From positions 1-64,000 of the forward strand of contig JAIENY010000005.1 in assembly GCA_019750915.1 (NCBI GenBank): 64,000 bases of DNA, written 5' to 3'. Below, one piece after another: positions 26,406-35,630 of the stretch (within the stretch, counting starts at the first letter, position 1; every line of letters begins with the position of its first letter). The translations under genes and the position numbers were made by a program. Source of the stretch: Xanthobacteraceae bacterium (lineage in GTDB: Bacteria > Pseudomonadota > Alphaproteobacteria > Rhizobiales > Xanthobacteraceae). Below the pieces are notes generated by a model. The model was not told the origin of the DNA, searched no databases, and saw nothing but the letters and a program-made list of their open reading frames with translations.

Positions 26406-29315
26406 ATGTCGCTGAACTTGCAGACCGCAAAAGCGGAAAAATCACCGCTCATCCAGTTGAGCCTCGATTCTCTCACGCCGGCGCCAAACGAGCCTGCGAT
26501 GCAGGTGATCCGGCGCAACGGCACGGTCTCGCAGTTCGATCCGGCGAAGATATCGATCGCCATGACAAAGGCGTTTCTGGCCGTCGAGGGCAACACCGCC
26601 GCCGCATCACGCCGCGTGCATGAGGTGGTCGAGCAGTTGACCGGCGAAGTCGCCGCCGCCCTCACCCGCCGTGTCGGCGAAGGCCGCACCTTTCATATCG
26701 AAGATGTGCAGGACCAGGTCGAACTCGCGCTGATGCGCAGCGAGCATCACAAGGTCGCCCGCGCCTACGTTCTCTACCGCGAGGAGCGCGCTCGCGAGCG
26801 GGCCGGCAAGGCAACCGCCGGTGCCGCAAAAAGCAACGAGCCCACGCTTCACATGACGCTCGCGGACGGCACGCGCGTCGTGCTGGACAGTCAACGGCTT
26901 GAAACCATTGTCCGTGAAGCCTGCGCCGATCTCGATGGGGTCGATCCTGCTCCCGTGCTCGCGGAAGCACGGCGCAATCTTTACGACGGCATCAGCCAGG
27001 ATGAGCTGGCGCTGGCCTCGATCATGGCTTCGCGCACGCTGGTGGAACAGGAGCCAAACTACGCTTATGTCAGTGCACGGCTTCTACTCGACAAACTCCG
27101 AAGCGAGGTCCTGAGCTTCGTCCACGGTGTGCCAACCACGGCGACGCAGGCCGACATGGCAGCGCGCTATGGCGAATATTTCCCGGCCTATGTGAAAGCC
27201 GGCATCGACGCTGAGCTGCTCGACCCTGAATTGAGCCGTTTCGATCTCGGACACCTTGCCTCCGCGCTAAAGCCGGAACGCGATCTGAAATTCCAGTTCC
27301 TTGGACTTCAGACTCTTTACGATCGTTACTTCCTGCATGTGAAAGGCACGCGCCTGGAATTGCCGCAAGCCTTCTTCATGCGCGTGGCGATGGGTCTTGC
27401 GGTGCGCGAGATTGATCGTGAGGCACGTGCGATCGAATTCTATAACCTGCTTTCGTCCTTCGATTTCATGGCTTCGACGCCGACATTATTCAATGCGGGC
27501 ACGCTGCGCCCGCAGCTCTCGTCCTGCTTCCTCACTACGGTGGCGGACGATCTCGATGGCATCTTCAAGTCGATCAAGGACAACGCGCTGCTGGCGAAGT
27601 ACTCCGGCGGGCTTGGCAACGACTGGACTCCGGTGCGCGGCCTTGGCGCTCACATCAAGGGCACCAATGGCGAAAGCCAGGGCGTGGTGCCATTCCTGAA
27701 AGTCGCCAACGATACCGCAATCGCCGTGAACCAGGGCGGCAAACGCAAAGGCGCCGTCTGCGCCTATCTGGAAACGTGGCATATCGACATCGAGGAATTC
27801 CTCGATCTGCGCAAGAACACCGGCGACGACCGCCGCCGCACCCACGACATGAACACCGCAAACTGGGTGCCCGACATGTTCATGCAGCGCGTGGAGAAGG
27901 ACGGCGAATGGACGCTGTTCTCACCGGACGAAACGCCTGACCTGCACGATCTTTACGGGCCGAAATTCAAGGCTGCATATGAAGCCTACGAAGCCAAGGC
28001 AGAGCGCGGCGAAATGCGGGTATTCAAGCGCGTGCGCGCCACCGACCTGTGGCGGCGAATGCTGACAATGCTGTTCGAGACCGGCCATCCATGGATCACG
28101 TTCAAGGACCCGTGCAACCTGCGCTCGCCGCAGCAGCATGTCGGTGTGGTGCATTCCTCGAACCTTTGCACCGAGATCACGCTGAACACCTCGTCCGAGG
28201 AAGTGGCGGTCTGCAATCTCGGATCGGTCAACCTGCTCAATCACACAACAGGCAGCGGCCTCGACCACGACAAGCTTAAGCGTACGGTTTCGACCGCTCT
28301 GCGGATGCTCGATAACGTGATCGATATCAATTTCTACACCATTCCCGAGGCGCGCCGCTCGAATCTGCGTCATCGCCCGGTCGGCCTCGGTCTGATGGGA
28401 TTCCAGGACGCGCTGCATGCCCAGCGAATCCCCGTGGCGTCCGATGCGGCCGTGGCGTTTGCCGACGAGAGCATGGAGATCATCAGCTATCACGCAATCT
28501 CAGCCTCGGTGGACCTCGCCGCTGAACGCGGGCGCTATCCGTCGTTCGACGGCTCTCTGTGGTCGCGCGGCATCCTGCCGATCGACTCGGTCGCGATCCT
28601 CGCGGAGGCGCGCGGCGGCGCTGCGCTGGAGGCGTCCTCGACGCTCGACTGGACAAGCCTGCGTGATCGCGTCCGCACCACCGGCATGCGCAACTCCAAC
28701 GTCATGGCGATCGCTCCGACCGCCACGATCTCCAACATCTGCGGCGTGGCGCAGTCGATCGAACCCGCCTACCAGAACCTTTATGTGAAATCGAACATGT
28801 CGGGCGACTTTACCGAAGTGAACGAATTCCTGGTGCGCGACCTCAAGGCACGCGGATTGTGGGACGAGGTGATGGTGTCCGACCTCAAATATTTCGATGG
28901 CAGCGTGGGCCAGATCGACCGCGTTCCCGACGATCTCAAGGCACTCTACGCCACCGCATTCGAGATCGACACCGCCTGGCTGATCGAAGCTGCCGCGCGT
29001 CGCCAGAAGTGGATCGATCAGGCACAGTCGCTCAATCTCTACATCGCCAATCCATCGGGCAAGAAGCTCGATGCACTTTATCGGCTGGCGTGGAATCGCG
29101 GCCTGAAGACCACCTACTACCTGCGCTCGCGCAGCGCCACGCATGTCGAAAAGTCGACGCTGAAAGGCACCGACGGAAAGCTCAACGCCGTCTCCGCGTC
29201 GGCGCCGGCTCTGTCACACGTGCCGATCATCGTGCCACAGGCATCGAAGTCCGCGGACTTTTCCGAAGCGCTGGCCTGCTCGATCGACAATCCCGACTGC
29301 GAAGCCTGCCAATAA
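26406..29315 (+). CDS. nrdA: Ribonucleoside-diphosphate reductase, alpha subunit (class I)
   Basis: A 969-aa catalytic subunit that reduces ribonucleotides to deoxyribonucleotides. An ATP-cone allosteric domain occupies about residues 30-125 (VIRRNGTVSQFDPAKI). Active-site segments include LSSCFLTTVADDLDGIF, NLCTEITLNTS and PTATISNICGVAQSIEP. The C-terminus ends in CSIDNPDCEACQ, with the redox-shuttle cysteines. It precedes nrdB by 21 bases and follows a cobalamin riboswitch, so the pair should be active mainly when B12 is scarce. Confidence 0.97.
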   Translation: MSLNLQTAKAEKSPLIQLSLDSLTPAPNEPAMQVIRRNGTVSQFDPAKISIAMTKAFLAVEGNTAAASRRVHEVVEQLTGEVAAALTRRVGEGRTFHIEDVQDQVELALMRSEHHKVARAYVLYREERARERAGKATAGAAKSNEPTLHMTLADGTRVVLDSQRLETIVREACADLDGVDPAPVLAEARRNLYDGISQDELALASIMASRTLVEQEPNYAYVSARLLLDKLRSEVLSFVHGVPTTATQADMAARYGEYFPAYVKAGIDAELLDPELSRFDLGHLASALKPERDLKFQFLGLQTLYDRYFLHVKGTRLELPQAFFMRVAMGLAVREIDREARAIEFYNLLSSFDFMASTPTLFNAGTLRPQLSSCFLTTVADDLDGIFKSIKDNALLAKYSGGLGNDWTPVRGLGAHIKGTNGESQGVVPFLKVANDTAIAVNQGGKRKGAVCAYLETWHIDIEEFLDLRKNTGDDRRRTHDMNTANWVPDMFMQRVEKDGEWTLFSPDETPDLHDLYGPKFKAAYEAYEAKAERGEMRVFKRVRATDLWRRMLTMLFETGHPWITFKDPCNLRSPQQHVGVVHSSNLCTEITLNTSSEEVAVCNLGSVNLLNHTTGSGLDHDKLKRTVSTALRMLDNVIDINFYTIPEARRSNLRHRPVGLGLMGFQDALHAQRIPVASDAAVAFADESMEIISYHAISASVDLAAERGRYPSFDGSLWSRGILPIDSVAILAEARGGAALEASSTLDWTSLRDRVRTTGMRNSNVMAIAPTATISNICGVAQSIEPAYQNLYVKSNMSGDFTEVNEFLVRDLKARGLWDEVMVSDLKYFDGSVGQIDRVPDDLKALYATAFEIDTAWLIEAAARRQKWIDQAQSLNLYIANPSGKKLDALYRLAWNRGLKTTYYLRSRSATHVEKSTLKGTDGKLNAVSASAPALSHVPIIVPQASKSADFSEALACSIDNPDCEACQ

Positions 29316-29336
29316 GAAGAAAAGAAGGATATCCAA

Positions 29337-30464
29337 ATGCTCGACTGGTCAGAATCAACCGCTGCCGGCACTCCCTCGCCGGCCACCGTGTTCAACACCC
29401 AACCGCCCGCGGAACAGACAGGGCTCGGCGCGATCGACCGCTCCGGCGGACGCGTCTCCGTCGACGAAAAGCGGATGATCAATTGCCGCGCCGACGTCAA
29501 TCAGCTTCTACCGCTGAAGTATAAATGGGCATGGGAAAAGTATCTCGCCGGCTGCAACAATCACTGGATGCCGACTGAAGTGTCGATGCAGGCCGACATC
29601 GCATTGTGGAAGTCGCGTGATGGACTGACTGAGGACGAACGCCGTTCGATCAAGCGCAACCTCGGATTTTTCGCGGCGTCGGAATCGCTCGTCGCCAACA
29701 ACATCGTGCTCGCGATCTACCGTCACCTCACCAATCCGGAATGCCGTCAGTACCTGCTGCGGCAGTCATTCGAGGAGGCCGTCCACACCCATACGTTCCA
29801 ATACATCGTCGAAAGCCTCGGTCTGGACGAGGGCGAGCTTTTCAACATGTACCGCGAAGTCCCCTCGATCACAGACAAGGCGGCTTGGGCGCTCAAGCAT
29901 ACCCAAAATCTCGACAATCCCGACTTCAACACCGGCACGCTGGAAAGCGATCAGGCATTCCTGCGCGATCTCGTGGCGTTCTACGTCGTGTTCGAGGGCA
30001 TGTGGTTCTACACCGGCTTTGCGCAGATTCTCTCGCTCGGCCGCCGCAACAAGATGGTCGGCATTGCAGAGCAATATCAGTACATTCTGCGCGACGAGAG
30101 CATTCACCTGAATTTCGGCATCGATGTCATCAACCAGATCAAGCTGGAGAACCCGCATCTGTGGACCAAGACATTCCAGGAAGAAGTGCGCGGGATGCTC
30201 AAGGAAGCCGCCGAGCTTGAAGCCGCCTATGGCTGGGACACCATGCCACGCGGGTTTCTCGGCCTGAACGCGGCGTTGTGCGAGCAATACATGCACTTCA
30301 TCGCCAATCGGCGCTGTGCGCAGATCGGACTCGCGCCGGTGTTCGCGGAGACGGAGAATCCATTCCCATGGATGTCGGAAGCGATGGACCTGAAAAAGGA
30401 AAAAAACTTCTTCGAGACACGCGTCATCGAATACCAGAACGGCGGCGCGCTGTCCTGGGAATAA
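29337..30464 (+). CDS. nrdB: Ribonucleoside-diphosphate reductase, beta subunit (class I)
   Basis: A 375-aa ferritin-like radical-generating subunit. The metal-ligand helices are visible: [29 protein letters not shown], and [17 protein letters not shown]. The C-terminal tail ending in GGALSW is the usual docking peptide for NrdA. AAGGAT 7 bases upstream is the ribosome site. Co-transcribed with nrdA; the transcript probably ends at the hairpin at 30490-30507. Confidence 0.97.
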   Translation: MLDWSESTAAGTPSPATVFNTQPPAEQTGLGAIDRSGGRVSVDEKRMINCRADVNQLLPLKYKWAWEKYLAGCNNHWMPTEVSMQADIALWKSRDGLTEDERRSIKRNLGFFAASESLVANNIVLAIYRHLTNPECRQYLLRQSFEEAVHTHTFQYIVESLGLDEGELFNMYREVPSITDKAAWALKHTQNLDNPDFNTGTLESDQAFLRDLVAFYVVFEGMWFYTGFAQILSLGRRNKMVGIAEQYQYILRDESIHLNFGIDVINQIKLENPHLWTKTFQEEVRGMLKEAAELEAAYGWDTMPRGFLGLNAALCEQYMHFIANRRCAQIGLAPVFAETENPFPWMSEAMDLKKEKNFFETRVIEYQNGGALSWE

Positions 30465-30489
30465 GCGTTCTCCGCAATTTCAGAAAAAG

Positions 30490-30507
30490 GCCCGGCTTGT
30501 GCCGGGC
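30490..30507. terminator. Bidirectional rho-independent terminator
   Basis: GCCCGGC/GCCGGGC stem with a TTGT loop, flanked by an A-run and followed by T6, between the convergent nrdB and coxG-like genes. Confidence 0.85.
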
Positions 30508-30511
30508 TTTT

Positions 30512-30967
30512 TTATTCGACCGGCGTCCCAACCACCACGCTGCCGAACTTTGTGAAAAATTCGCCCGCCAGCTTCCTGGCCGTGGAATCAATCAGACGCC
30601 CGCCGAGTTGCGCGATCTTGCCGCCGACCTGCGCGTCAACGTCGTAATGCAGCACGGTAACATCGGGCGCCTCTTCCTCCAGCCTCACCTGCGCGCCGCC
30701 CTTGGCGAAACCGGCAACACCGCCCGCGCCCTCCCCCGAAATACGGTAGCCGTTTGGCGCATCGATATCCGACAGCGTCACTTTTCCGTTGAACGACGCC
30801 TTCACCGGGCCGACCTTGAGCGTGACGGTCGCTGTCATTTCCTGATCGGAGATCTTTTCGAGTTTGTCGCAACCGGGAATGCATTGCTGCAACACCGCTG
30901 GATCGTTCAGTGCCTCCCACACGGCCTGCTTCGGCGCGGCGATCCGCTCACTGCCATTCATCTGCAT
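30512..30967 (-). CDS. coxG: CoxG-family protein (SRPBCC fold)
   Basis: A 151-aa member of the CO-dehydrogenase subunit G family, a START/SRPBCC fold. It has the typical opening GSERIAAPKQAVWEALNDP and the motif IPGCDKLEKIS, then ISGEGAGGVAGFAKGGAQV and LGGRLIDSTARKLAGEFF. In O. carboxidovorans, CoxG is reported to anchor CO dehydrogenase to the membrane. It is the last gene of the operon, 24 bases after livF. The C-terminal hydrophobic tail of true CoxG is short or missing here, so membrane anchoring is doubtful. Confidence 0.87.
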   Translation of the reverse strand: MQMNGSERIAAPKQAVWEALNDPAVLQQCIPGCDKLEKISDQEMTATVTLKVGPVKASFNGKVTLSDIDAPNGYRISGEGAGGVAGFAKGGAQVRLEEEAPDVTVLHYDVDAQVGGKIAQLGGRLIDSTARKLAGEFFTKFGSVVVGTPVE

Positions 30968-30991
30968 ATCGAGTTGTCCTTTATCTTTGCG

Positions 30992-31702
30992 TCAGACGGC
31001 GCAGTAGCGGTCCTGAATTTCCTTGTCGGCAAGAAGTGCCGCGGAGCCGCTCTCGTAGACGATCTCACCCTGATCGATAATGATCGCGCGGCTCGCCAGC
31101 CGCAGCGCCCATTCGACGTTCTGCTCGACGAGCAGCAACGTCACGCCGGCATCGCGCAGACGCCGGAACAAAACTCCCATCTCCTCGACCAGCACCGGCA
31201 TGATGCCTTCGGACGGCTCATCGAGAAGTATCATCTTCGGCTTGGCGATCATCGCTCGCGCAATCGCCAGCATTTGCTGCTCACCGCCGGACATTGTCGA
31301 TCCTTGCTGGTCCAGCCGCTCCTTCAGGCGCGGAAATGTTTCCGCGATCTCCTCGATCGCGGCGCGCTCGTTGATCGCCTTGTCGCTGGCCAGCAGACCG
31401 AGCCTGAGGTTCTCACGCACGGTCAGATCCCGCACGATCCGGCGTTCTTCCGGAACATAGGCAAGACCGAGGCGAAACCGCGCATGCGCGCCGAGCGGCA
31501 TGATCTCGTTGCCATCGAAGGCGACCTGCCCGCTGTTGCGCGACATCAGGCCCATGATGGTGCGAATGGTGGTCGTCTTGCCAGCGCCGTTTCGCCCGAC
31601 CAGCGCGACGATCTCTCCCGGCTCAACAGAAAACGAAACGCCATGCAGCACATGGCTCGCGCCGTACCATGCATTCAGGCCTTTGACGTCAAGCATAGCC
31701 AT
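30992..31702 (-). CDS. livF: Branched-chain amino-acid-type ABC transporter ATPase (LivF)
   Basis: A 236-aa ATPase with Walker A GRNGAGKTT, signature MSGGEQQMLAIARAM, and Walker B MILLDEPSEG, in LivF form (AYVPEERRIVRDLTV). The start at 31702 overlaps the end of livG by 14 bases; an internal ATG at 31696 is the alternative. Together with LivG, M, H and J it forms a complete importer. In this setting the substrate is probably not an amino acid but the compound handled by the neighbouring molybdenum hydroxylase. Confidence 0.93.
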   Translation of the reverse strand: MAMLDVKGLNAWYGASHVLHGVSFSVEPGEIVALVGRNGAGKTTTIRTIMGLMSRNSGQVAFDGNEIMPLGAHARFRLGLAYVPEERRIVRDLTVRENLRLGLLASDKAINERAAIEEIAETFPRLKERLDQQGSTMSGGEQQMLAIARAMIAKPKMILLDEPSEGIMPVLVEEMGVLFRRLRDAGVTLLLVEQNVEWALRLASRAIIIDQGEIVYESGSAALLADKEIQDRYCAV

Positions 31703-32444
31703 GGCTTTGTCCCAGATAAACGCGGCGCACTTCAGGATCCCCCTGGATATGCTGCGGCGATCCGTCCGCAATCAGCTTGCCGTGGTGAAGAACGAGAATA
31801 CGGTCGCTGAGGCCCAGGATCATTTTCATCTTGTGTTCGACCAGGAGGATCGTCCGCTCCTTCGCCAGACGTTCGATCAGCGCAACCATGTCCTTGGTTT
31901 CTTCCGGTCCCATGCCTGCGGTCGGCTCATCGAGCAGCAGCAATTCCGGATCGGCCACCAGCGCGACGGCAATTTCAAGCGCCCGCTGCTGACCATGCGC
32001 CAGAAATTTCGCAGATGAATTCCGGCGGCCATATAAGCCGACGGAATTGAGCGCCTCGTCGGCTTTTTCATCCAAGTCCCGCATCCGGTCCCTGTGCCTC
32101 CAGATATTGTAGCGCGAGCGCAACGCCTGCGCGGCGACACGCACATTCTCGTGCACGCTTAGCAACGGAAAGATGTTGGTGATCTGGTAGGAGCGCGCAA
32201 TTCCAAGATGGGCGAACCGGTGTTGCGGCGTTCCGATCAGGTTCTCACCCTTGAATTCGATCCGTCCGGTCGATGGTGGCAGAACACCTGACAGCACGTT
32301 GAAGAAGGTGCTTTTACCCGCACCGTTTGGTCCAATCACTGCCGTGACCTTGTTGGCCTCGAAGCGAGTGGTGACACCTTCAAGGGCGATGAAACCGCCG
32401 AAGGTACGCCCGACATTTTCGACCGAAAGCAATGGCGCGCTCAT
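31689..32444 (-). CDS. livG: Branched-chain amino-acid-type ABC transporter ATPase (LivG)
   Basis: A 251-aa ATPase with Walker A GPNGAGKST, the LivG-type GIARSYQITNIFPLLSV segment, and Walker B LLLLDEPTAGM. The signature motif is degenerate (LAHGQQRALEIA). The ATG at 32444 overlaps the livM stop as ATGA, which sets the start; the longer open frame upstream lies inside livM. It pairs with LivF to drive the importer. Confidence 0.93.
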   Translation of the reverse strand: MSAPLLSVENVGRTFGGFIALEGVTTRFEANKVTAVIGPNGAGKSTFFNVLSGVLPPSTGRIEFKGENLIGTPQHRFAHLGIARSYQITNIFPLLSVHENVRVAAQALRSRYNIWRHRDRMRDLDEKADEALNSVGLYGRRNSSAKFLAHGQQRALEIAVALVADPELLLLDEPTAGMGPEETKDMVALIERLAKERTILLVEHKMKMILGLSDRILVLHHGKLIADGSPQHIQGDPEVRRVYLGQSHGYA

Positions 32445-33454
32445 TTTGTCCTCCACGCCAGCAAGGTGCCCCAGATTCCTTTCGGCAGGAACAGCACAAA
32501 CAGCACGAACACGGAGCCAACGATGATCTGCCAGTGCGAGGTCCAGATCGAAAAGACATCCTCCATCACCAGGAATGCCAGCGCACCCACGAACGGGCCG
32601 AAGAACGATCCGGCGCCGCCCAGCAGCGTCATCATCACGATCATACCCGAAGTCTGGTAATGCAGTGTGTCGAGCGGCACGATCGCAAGATGCATCGCCA
32701 TCAGCGTCCCGGCCAGCGCGCAAATCAGGCCCGACAACGTGAACGACAGCAATTTTGCCCGCTCAACATTATAACCGCATGCCCGGGCGCGCGTTTCATT
32801 CTCGCGGATTGCCTCGATCACCGCGCCGAATGGCGAGTTGAGAATGCGCGACACAAACCACAGCGCGAGCGCCGCAAATGCCATCAGCACATAATACTTT
32901 TTTACCGGATCGAGAAAATTGATGTGCAGTCCAAAGATATTCAGCTCGCTGACCGTGAAACCGCGCAGGCCGTTCTCGCCACCGGTCCAGCCCGAGGCCT
33001 GAAGCGCGGCGTAGTATACAAGCTGCGCCAGAGCCAGCGTCACCATGGAGAAGTAGATACCACGGGTGCGGATCGACAACGCGCCGATGACCAGCGACAA
33101 CAATCCGCCGGCCAAAATGCCGAGCGCCATCGCCGCATACCACGGCAAGCCGAAATGAGCGATCGCGATCCCCGTGACGTAAGCCCCAACCCCAAAAAAA
33201 GCAGCGTGGCCGAACGACAACAACCCGGTGTATCCGAACAGCAGATTGTAACCGACGCAGACCACGCCATAGATCAGCACGTTCACGGCAAGCGCCTTCG
33301 ACGGCAGCAACCACGGAAGGATGCAAAGTATCAGGATCGACAGCGGCACGCGCCATGTCGCCAATTGCCCGCGCCAGCCGTGAGCGGACGGCAGCGGCGT
33401 CGGCCTCCCGTCAATGGAGGCAAGTGAGTTGACGATGGGGTTGCTATCGGTCAT
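32441..33454 (-). CDS. livM: Branched-chain amino-acid-type ABC transporter permease (LivM)
   Basis: A 337-aa permease with about 9 hydrophobic segments and the LivM motif NLLFGYTGLLSFGHAAFFGVGAY written here in parts: GYTGLLSFGHAAFFG near residue 75 and the cytoplasmic coupling-loop ARACGYNVERAKLLSF near residue 215. The ATG overlaps the livH stop (ATGA). It pairs with LivH to form the membrane channel. Confidence 0.92.
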   Translation of the reverse strand: MTDSNPIVNSLASIDGRPTPLPSAHGWRGQLATWRVPLSILILCILPWLLPSKALAVNVLIYGVVCVGYNLLFGYTGLLSFGHAAFFGVGAYVTGIAIAHFGLPWYAAMALGILAGGLLSLVIGALSIRTRGIYFSMVTLALAQLVYYAALQASGWTGGENGLRGFTVSELNIFGLHINFLDPVKKYYVLMAFAALALWFVSRILNSPFGAVIEAIRENETRARACGYNVERAKLLSFTLSGLICALAGTLMAMHLAIVPLDTLHYQTSGMIVMMTLLGGAGSFFGPFVGALAFLVMEDVFSIWTSHWQIIVGSVFVLFVLFLPKGIWGTLLAWRTK

Positions 33455-34326
33455 GCGTGCGCGCCCGCCTTGCCGAACAGCCCTTGCGGCCGAACGAGGA
33501 GAACCAGAGCCATCAACGCGAACATGACGATCTGAGCCATTTCCGGCGCGAACAAAGCCGTCATGCTCACGGCGACGCCGACAAGAAGGCCGGCCACCAC
33601 CGAACCAACAAGCGACCCCATGCCGCCGATCACGGTGACGACAAAGGCTTCCGCGAGCACAAGCGATCCCATTTCCGGGTTCACGGTCCGCATCGGAGCC
33701 GCAAGGACACCGCCGAGCGCCGTAAGCCCCACACCAACGCCGAACACCAACAGCCAGACCTTGCTGATATCGACGCCGAGCACCCGCATGATCTGCGGAT
33801 CGCGCGCGCCCGCACGTACGACAAGACCGAACCTGGTCTTTTCAAGCAGAAACCACAGTGCCAGAAGGATCGCGGCAACGACGCCGATGACGAACAACCG
33901 ATAAATCGGAAAGTAGCCGATACCCAGATTGACCACGCCGCGAAGCAGTGACGGCGTCGGAAACGGGATGCCATCGCTGCCGAACACGATCCGGACAGCC
34001 TCCACCAGAACATAGCCCAGGCCGAACGTCAGCAGCAGCGGGTCATCGACCGAGCGGCTATATAATGGCCGGATCAGAAAGAATTCGACCGCCATACCGA
34101 AAACACCGATCGCAATCGGCGCCACCAGCAAACCCCACCAGAAGCTGCCCGTGAGCGACGCCACCCACAGTCCGGCGTAAGCTCCTACCATGAACAGAGC
34201 GCCATGCGCGAAATTCACCACACCGAGCATGCCGAAAATGATCGACAGTCCGAGCGCGGCCATGACAAGGATCGCGCCGAGCGCGATCCCCGAGAAAAAC
34301 TGCATGGCGATCAGGCTGAAGTCCAT
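33451..34326 (-). CDS. livH: Branched-chain amino-acid-type ABC transporter permease (LivH)
   Basis: A 291-aa permease with about 8 membrane segments, the LivH opening GIALGAILVMAALGLSIIFG, the motif VNFAHGALFMVGAYAG, and the coupling loop near MRVLGVDISKV. Start 34326 is 17 bases after the substrate-binding gene; the longer open frame lies inside that gene and is not used. Confidence 0.92.
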   Translation of the reverse strand: MDFSLIAMQFFSGIALGAILVMAALGLSIIFGMLGVVNFAHGALFMVGAYAGLWVASLTGSFWWGLLVAPIAIGVFGMAVEFFLIRPLYSRSVDDPLLLTFGLGYVLVEAVRIVFGSDGIPFPTPSLLRGVVNLGIGYFPIYRLFVIGVVAAILLALWFLLEKTRFGLVVRAGARDPQIMRVLGVDISKVWLLVFGVGVGLTALGGVLAAPMRTVNPEMGSLVLAEAFVVTVIGGMGSLVGSVVAGLLVGVAVSMTALFAPEMAQIVMFALMALVLLVRPQGLFGKAGAHA

Positions 34327-34343
34327 GGCAGCGCTCGTTCCGG

Positions 34344-35594
34344 TCAGGTCGGAAAGCCGAGTTCGGCACAGGTGCGAAGCACCGCCTCCGATGCCGGCTC
34401 TGCCGTAACCACCTTGAACAGATCGTCCTTGGACTTCATATCCGAGTATTTCTTGGACTCCAGCACAAGAACGGACTGCACCGACTGATGGTCGCACTTG
34501 CGGTAATGCTGCGGTCCTTTCGCGACGTCGTATTTCAGATCCTCGAGCGCAGTAATCATCTTGCCGGTGTCCGTCCCGCCTGCCGCCTGCATGGCGAGCA
34601 GCAACGACATCACGCCGGTGTAGCCGTAGGCGCCATAATCGGTCGGGATGGCCCCGCCGTTCGCCGAACGATAGGCGTCGTTGAAGGCTTTGGCTGACGG
34701 GATGGTGTCTTCAAGACCCCAATAGTAATTCGCTCCGCCTACAACACCCTCAAACACTTCCGGGCCAACAGCGAGACGCTGGTTGTGCAGCAACACAGGA
34801 ACCACGATCTTCATCCGGTCCTTGATGCCGAAATCGACCGCCTGCTTGATGGAGTTCGCCTGATCGCGGCCGAAGTTGCAGATACACAGAATATCCGGCT
34901 TCAGTGAACTAATACGCGGGAAAAAGGTGGAATAGTCGGCAGCACCGAACGGATGCAGGATTTCGCCGACCGTCTGCACGCCGATCGCCTCACCCGCACG
35001 CTTGAACCCCTTCAGCATTTCGTGGCCGTAAGCGTAGTCCGAAACCAGATACGCGATCTTGGCTCCCTTCTTGAAAGTGGTTTTCGCCACCGCCGCCGTT
35101 GTCATGGTCGGATTGAGGGCTTCGTGGAACGTGTACTTGCTGAAGTCTTTCACCTCGTTGATCGTGTCCGATTGGCTGATCGAGATATAAAGGACGCCCC
35201 GGGCACGGGTGACTTCATTTGTCGCAAGCTGAATCGCGCTCGACAGTGCTCCGACAATGGCATTGACCTTGTCACTTTCGATCAACTCAAGCGTGCGCGT
35301 TGCTGCCTCGCCGGCATTGAGCTTATCGTCACGCACCAGAAGCTCGACCTTGCGGCCGCCGATGCCGCCCTTGTCGTTGATCTGCTGGACCGCGAGTTGC
35401 GCGCTCTTGACCTGATCTTTTGCTTCCGCCGCGAATGGGCCGGTCAACGGCGTCGGAAATCCGATCTTGATCGTGTCGGCGCCCTGCGCGCGGGCGATCC
35501 AGGGCATGGCGATCAAACTCGCACCGGCACCGAAGCCTTTCAATGCGGTACGACGAGACAAGGGAAAAGTATTCGGCTTGATCAATTCATTCAT
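34344..35594 (-). CDS. ABC transporter substrate-binding protein (LivJ-like, Tat signal)
   Basis: A 416-aa periplasmic binding protein of type I fold (Peripla_BP_6). The leader contains a twin-arginine motif (SRRTALKGFGAGASLIAM), so export through Tat is likely. The mature part starts with IKIGFPTPLTGPFAAEAKDQ and has the usual VELLVRDDKLNAGEA segment. The start at 35594 has a GGAGGA site 7 bases upstream. It is encoded between the hydroxylase large subunit (36-base gap) and livH. The ligand is unknown; a heterocycle or aromatic acid is plausible given the neighbours. Confidence 0.9.
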   Translation of the reverse strand: MNELIKPNTFPLSRRTALKGFGAGASLIAMPWIARAQGADTIKIGFPTPLTGPFAAEAKDQVKSAQLAVQQINDKGGIGGRKVELLVRDDKLNAGEAATRTLELIESDKVNAIVGALSSAIQLATNEVTRARGVLYISISQSDTINEVKDFSKYTFHEALNPTMTTAAVAKTTFKKGAKIAYLVSDYAYGHEMLKGFKRAGEAIGVQTVGEILHPFGAADYSTFFPRISSLKPDILCICNFGRDQANSIKQAVDFGIKDRMKIVVPVLLHNQRLAVGPEVFEGVVGGANYYWGLEDTIPSAKAFNDAYRSANGGAIPTDYGAYGYTGVMSLLLAMQAAGGTDTGKMITALEDLKYDVAKGPQHYRKCDHQSVQSVLVLESKKYSDMKSKDDLFKVVTAEPASEAVLRTCAELGFPT

Positions 35595-35630
35595 TTTTGT
35601 TCCTCCAGATTTTATTTTTAACGTCACATC

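Noticed and set aside
30278..31810. 510-codon plus-strand frame across nrdB end, coxG and livF
   Set aside because: It crosses a strong terminator and three well-identified genes, and has shadow-type composition.
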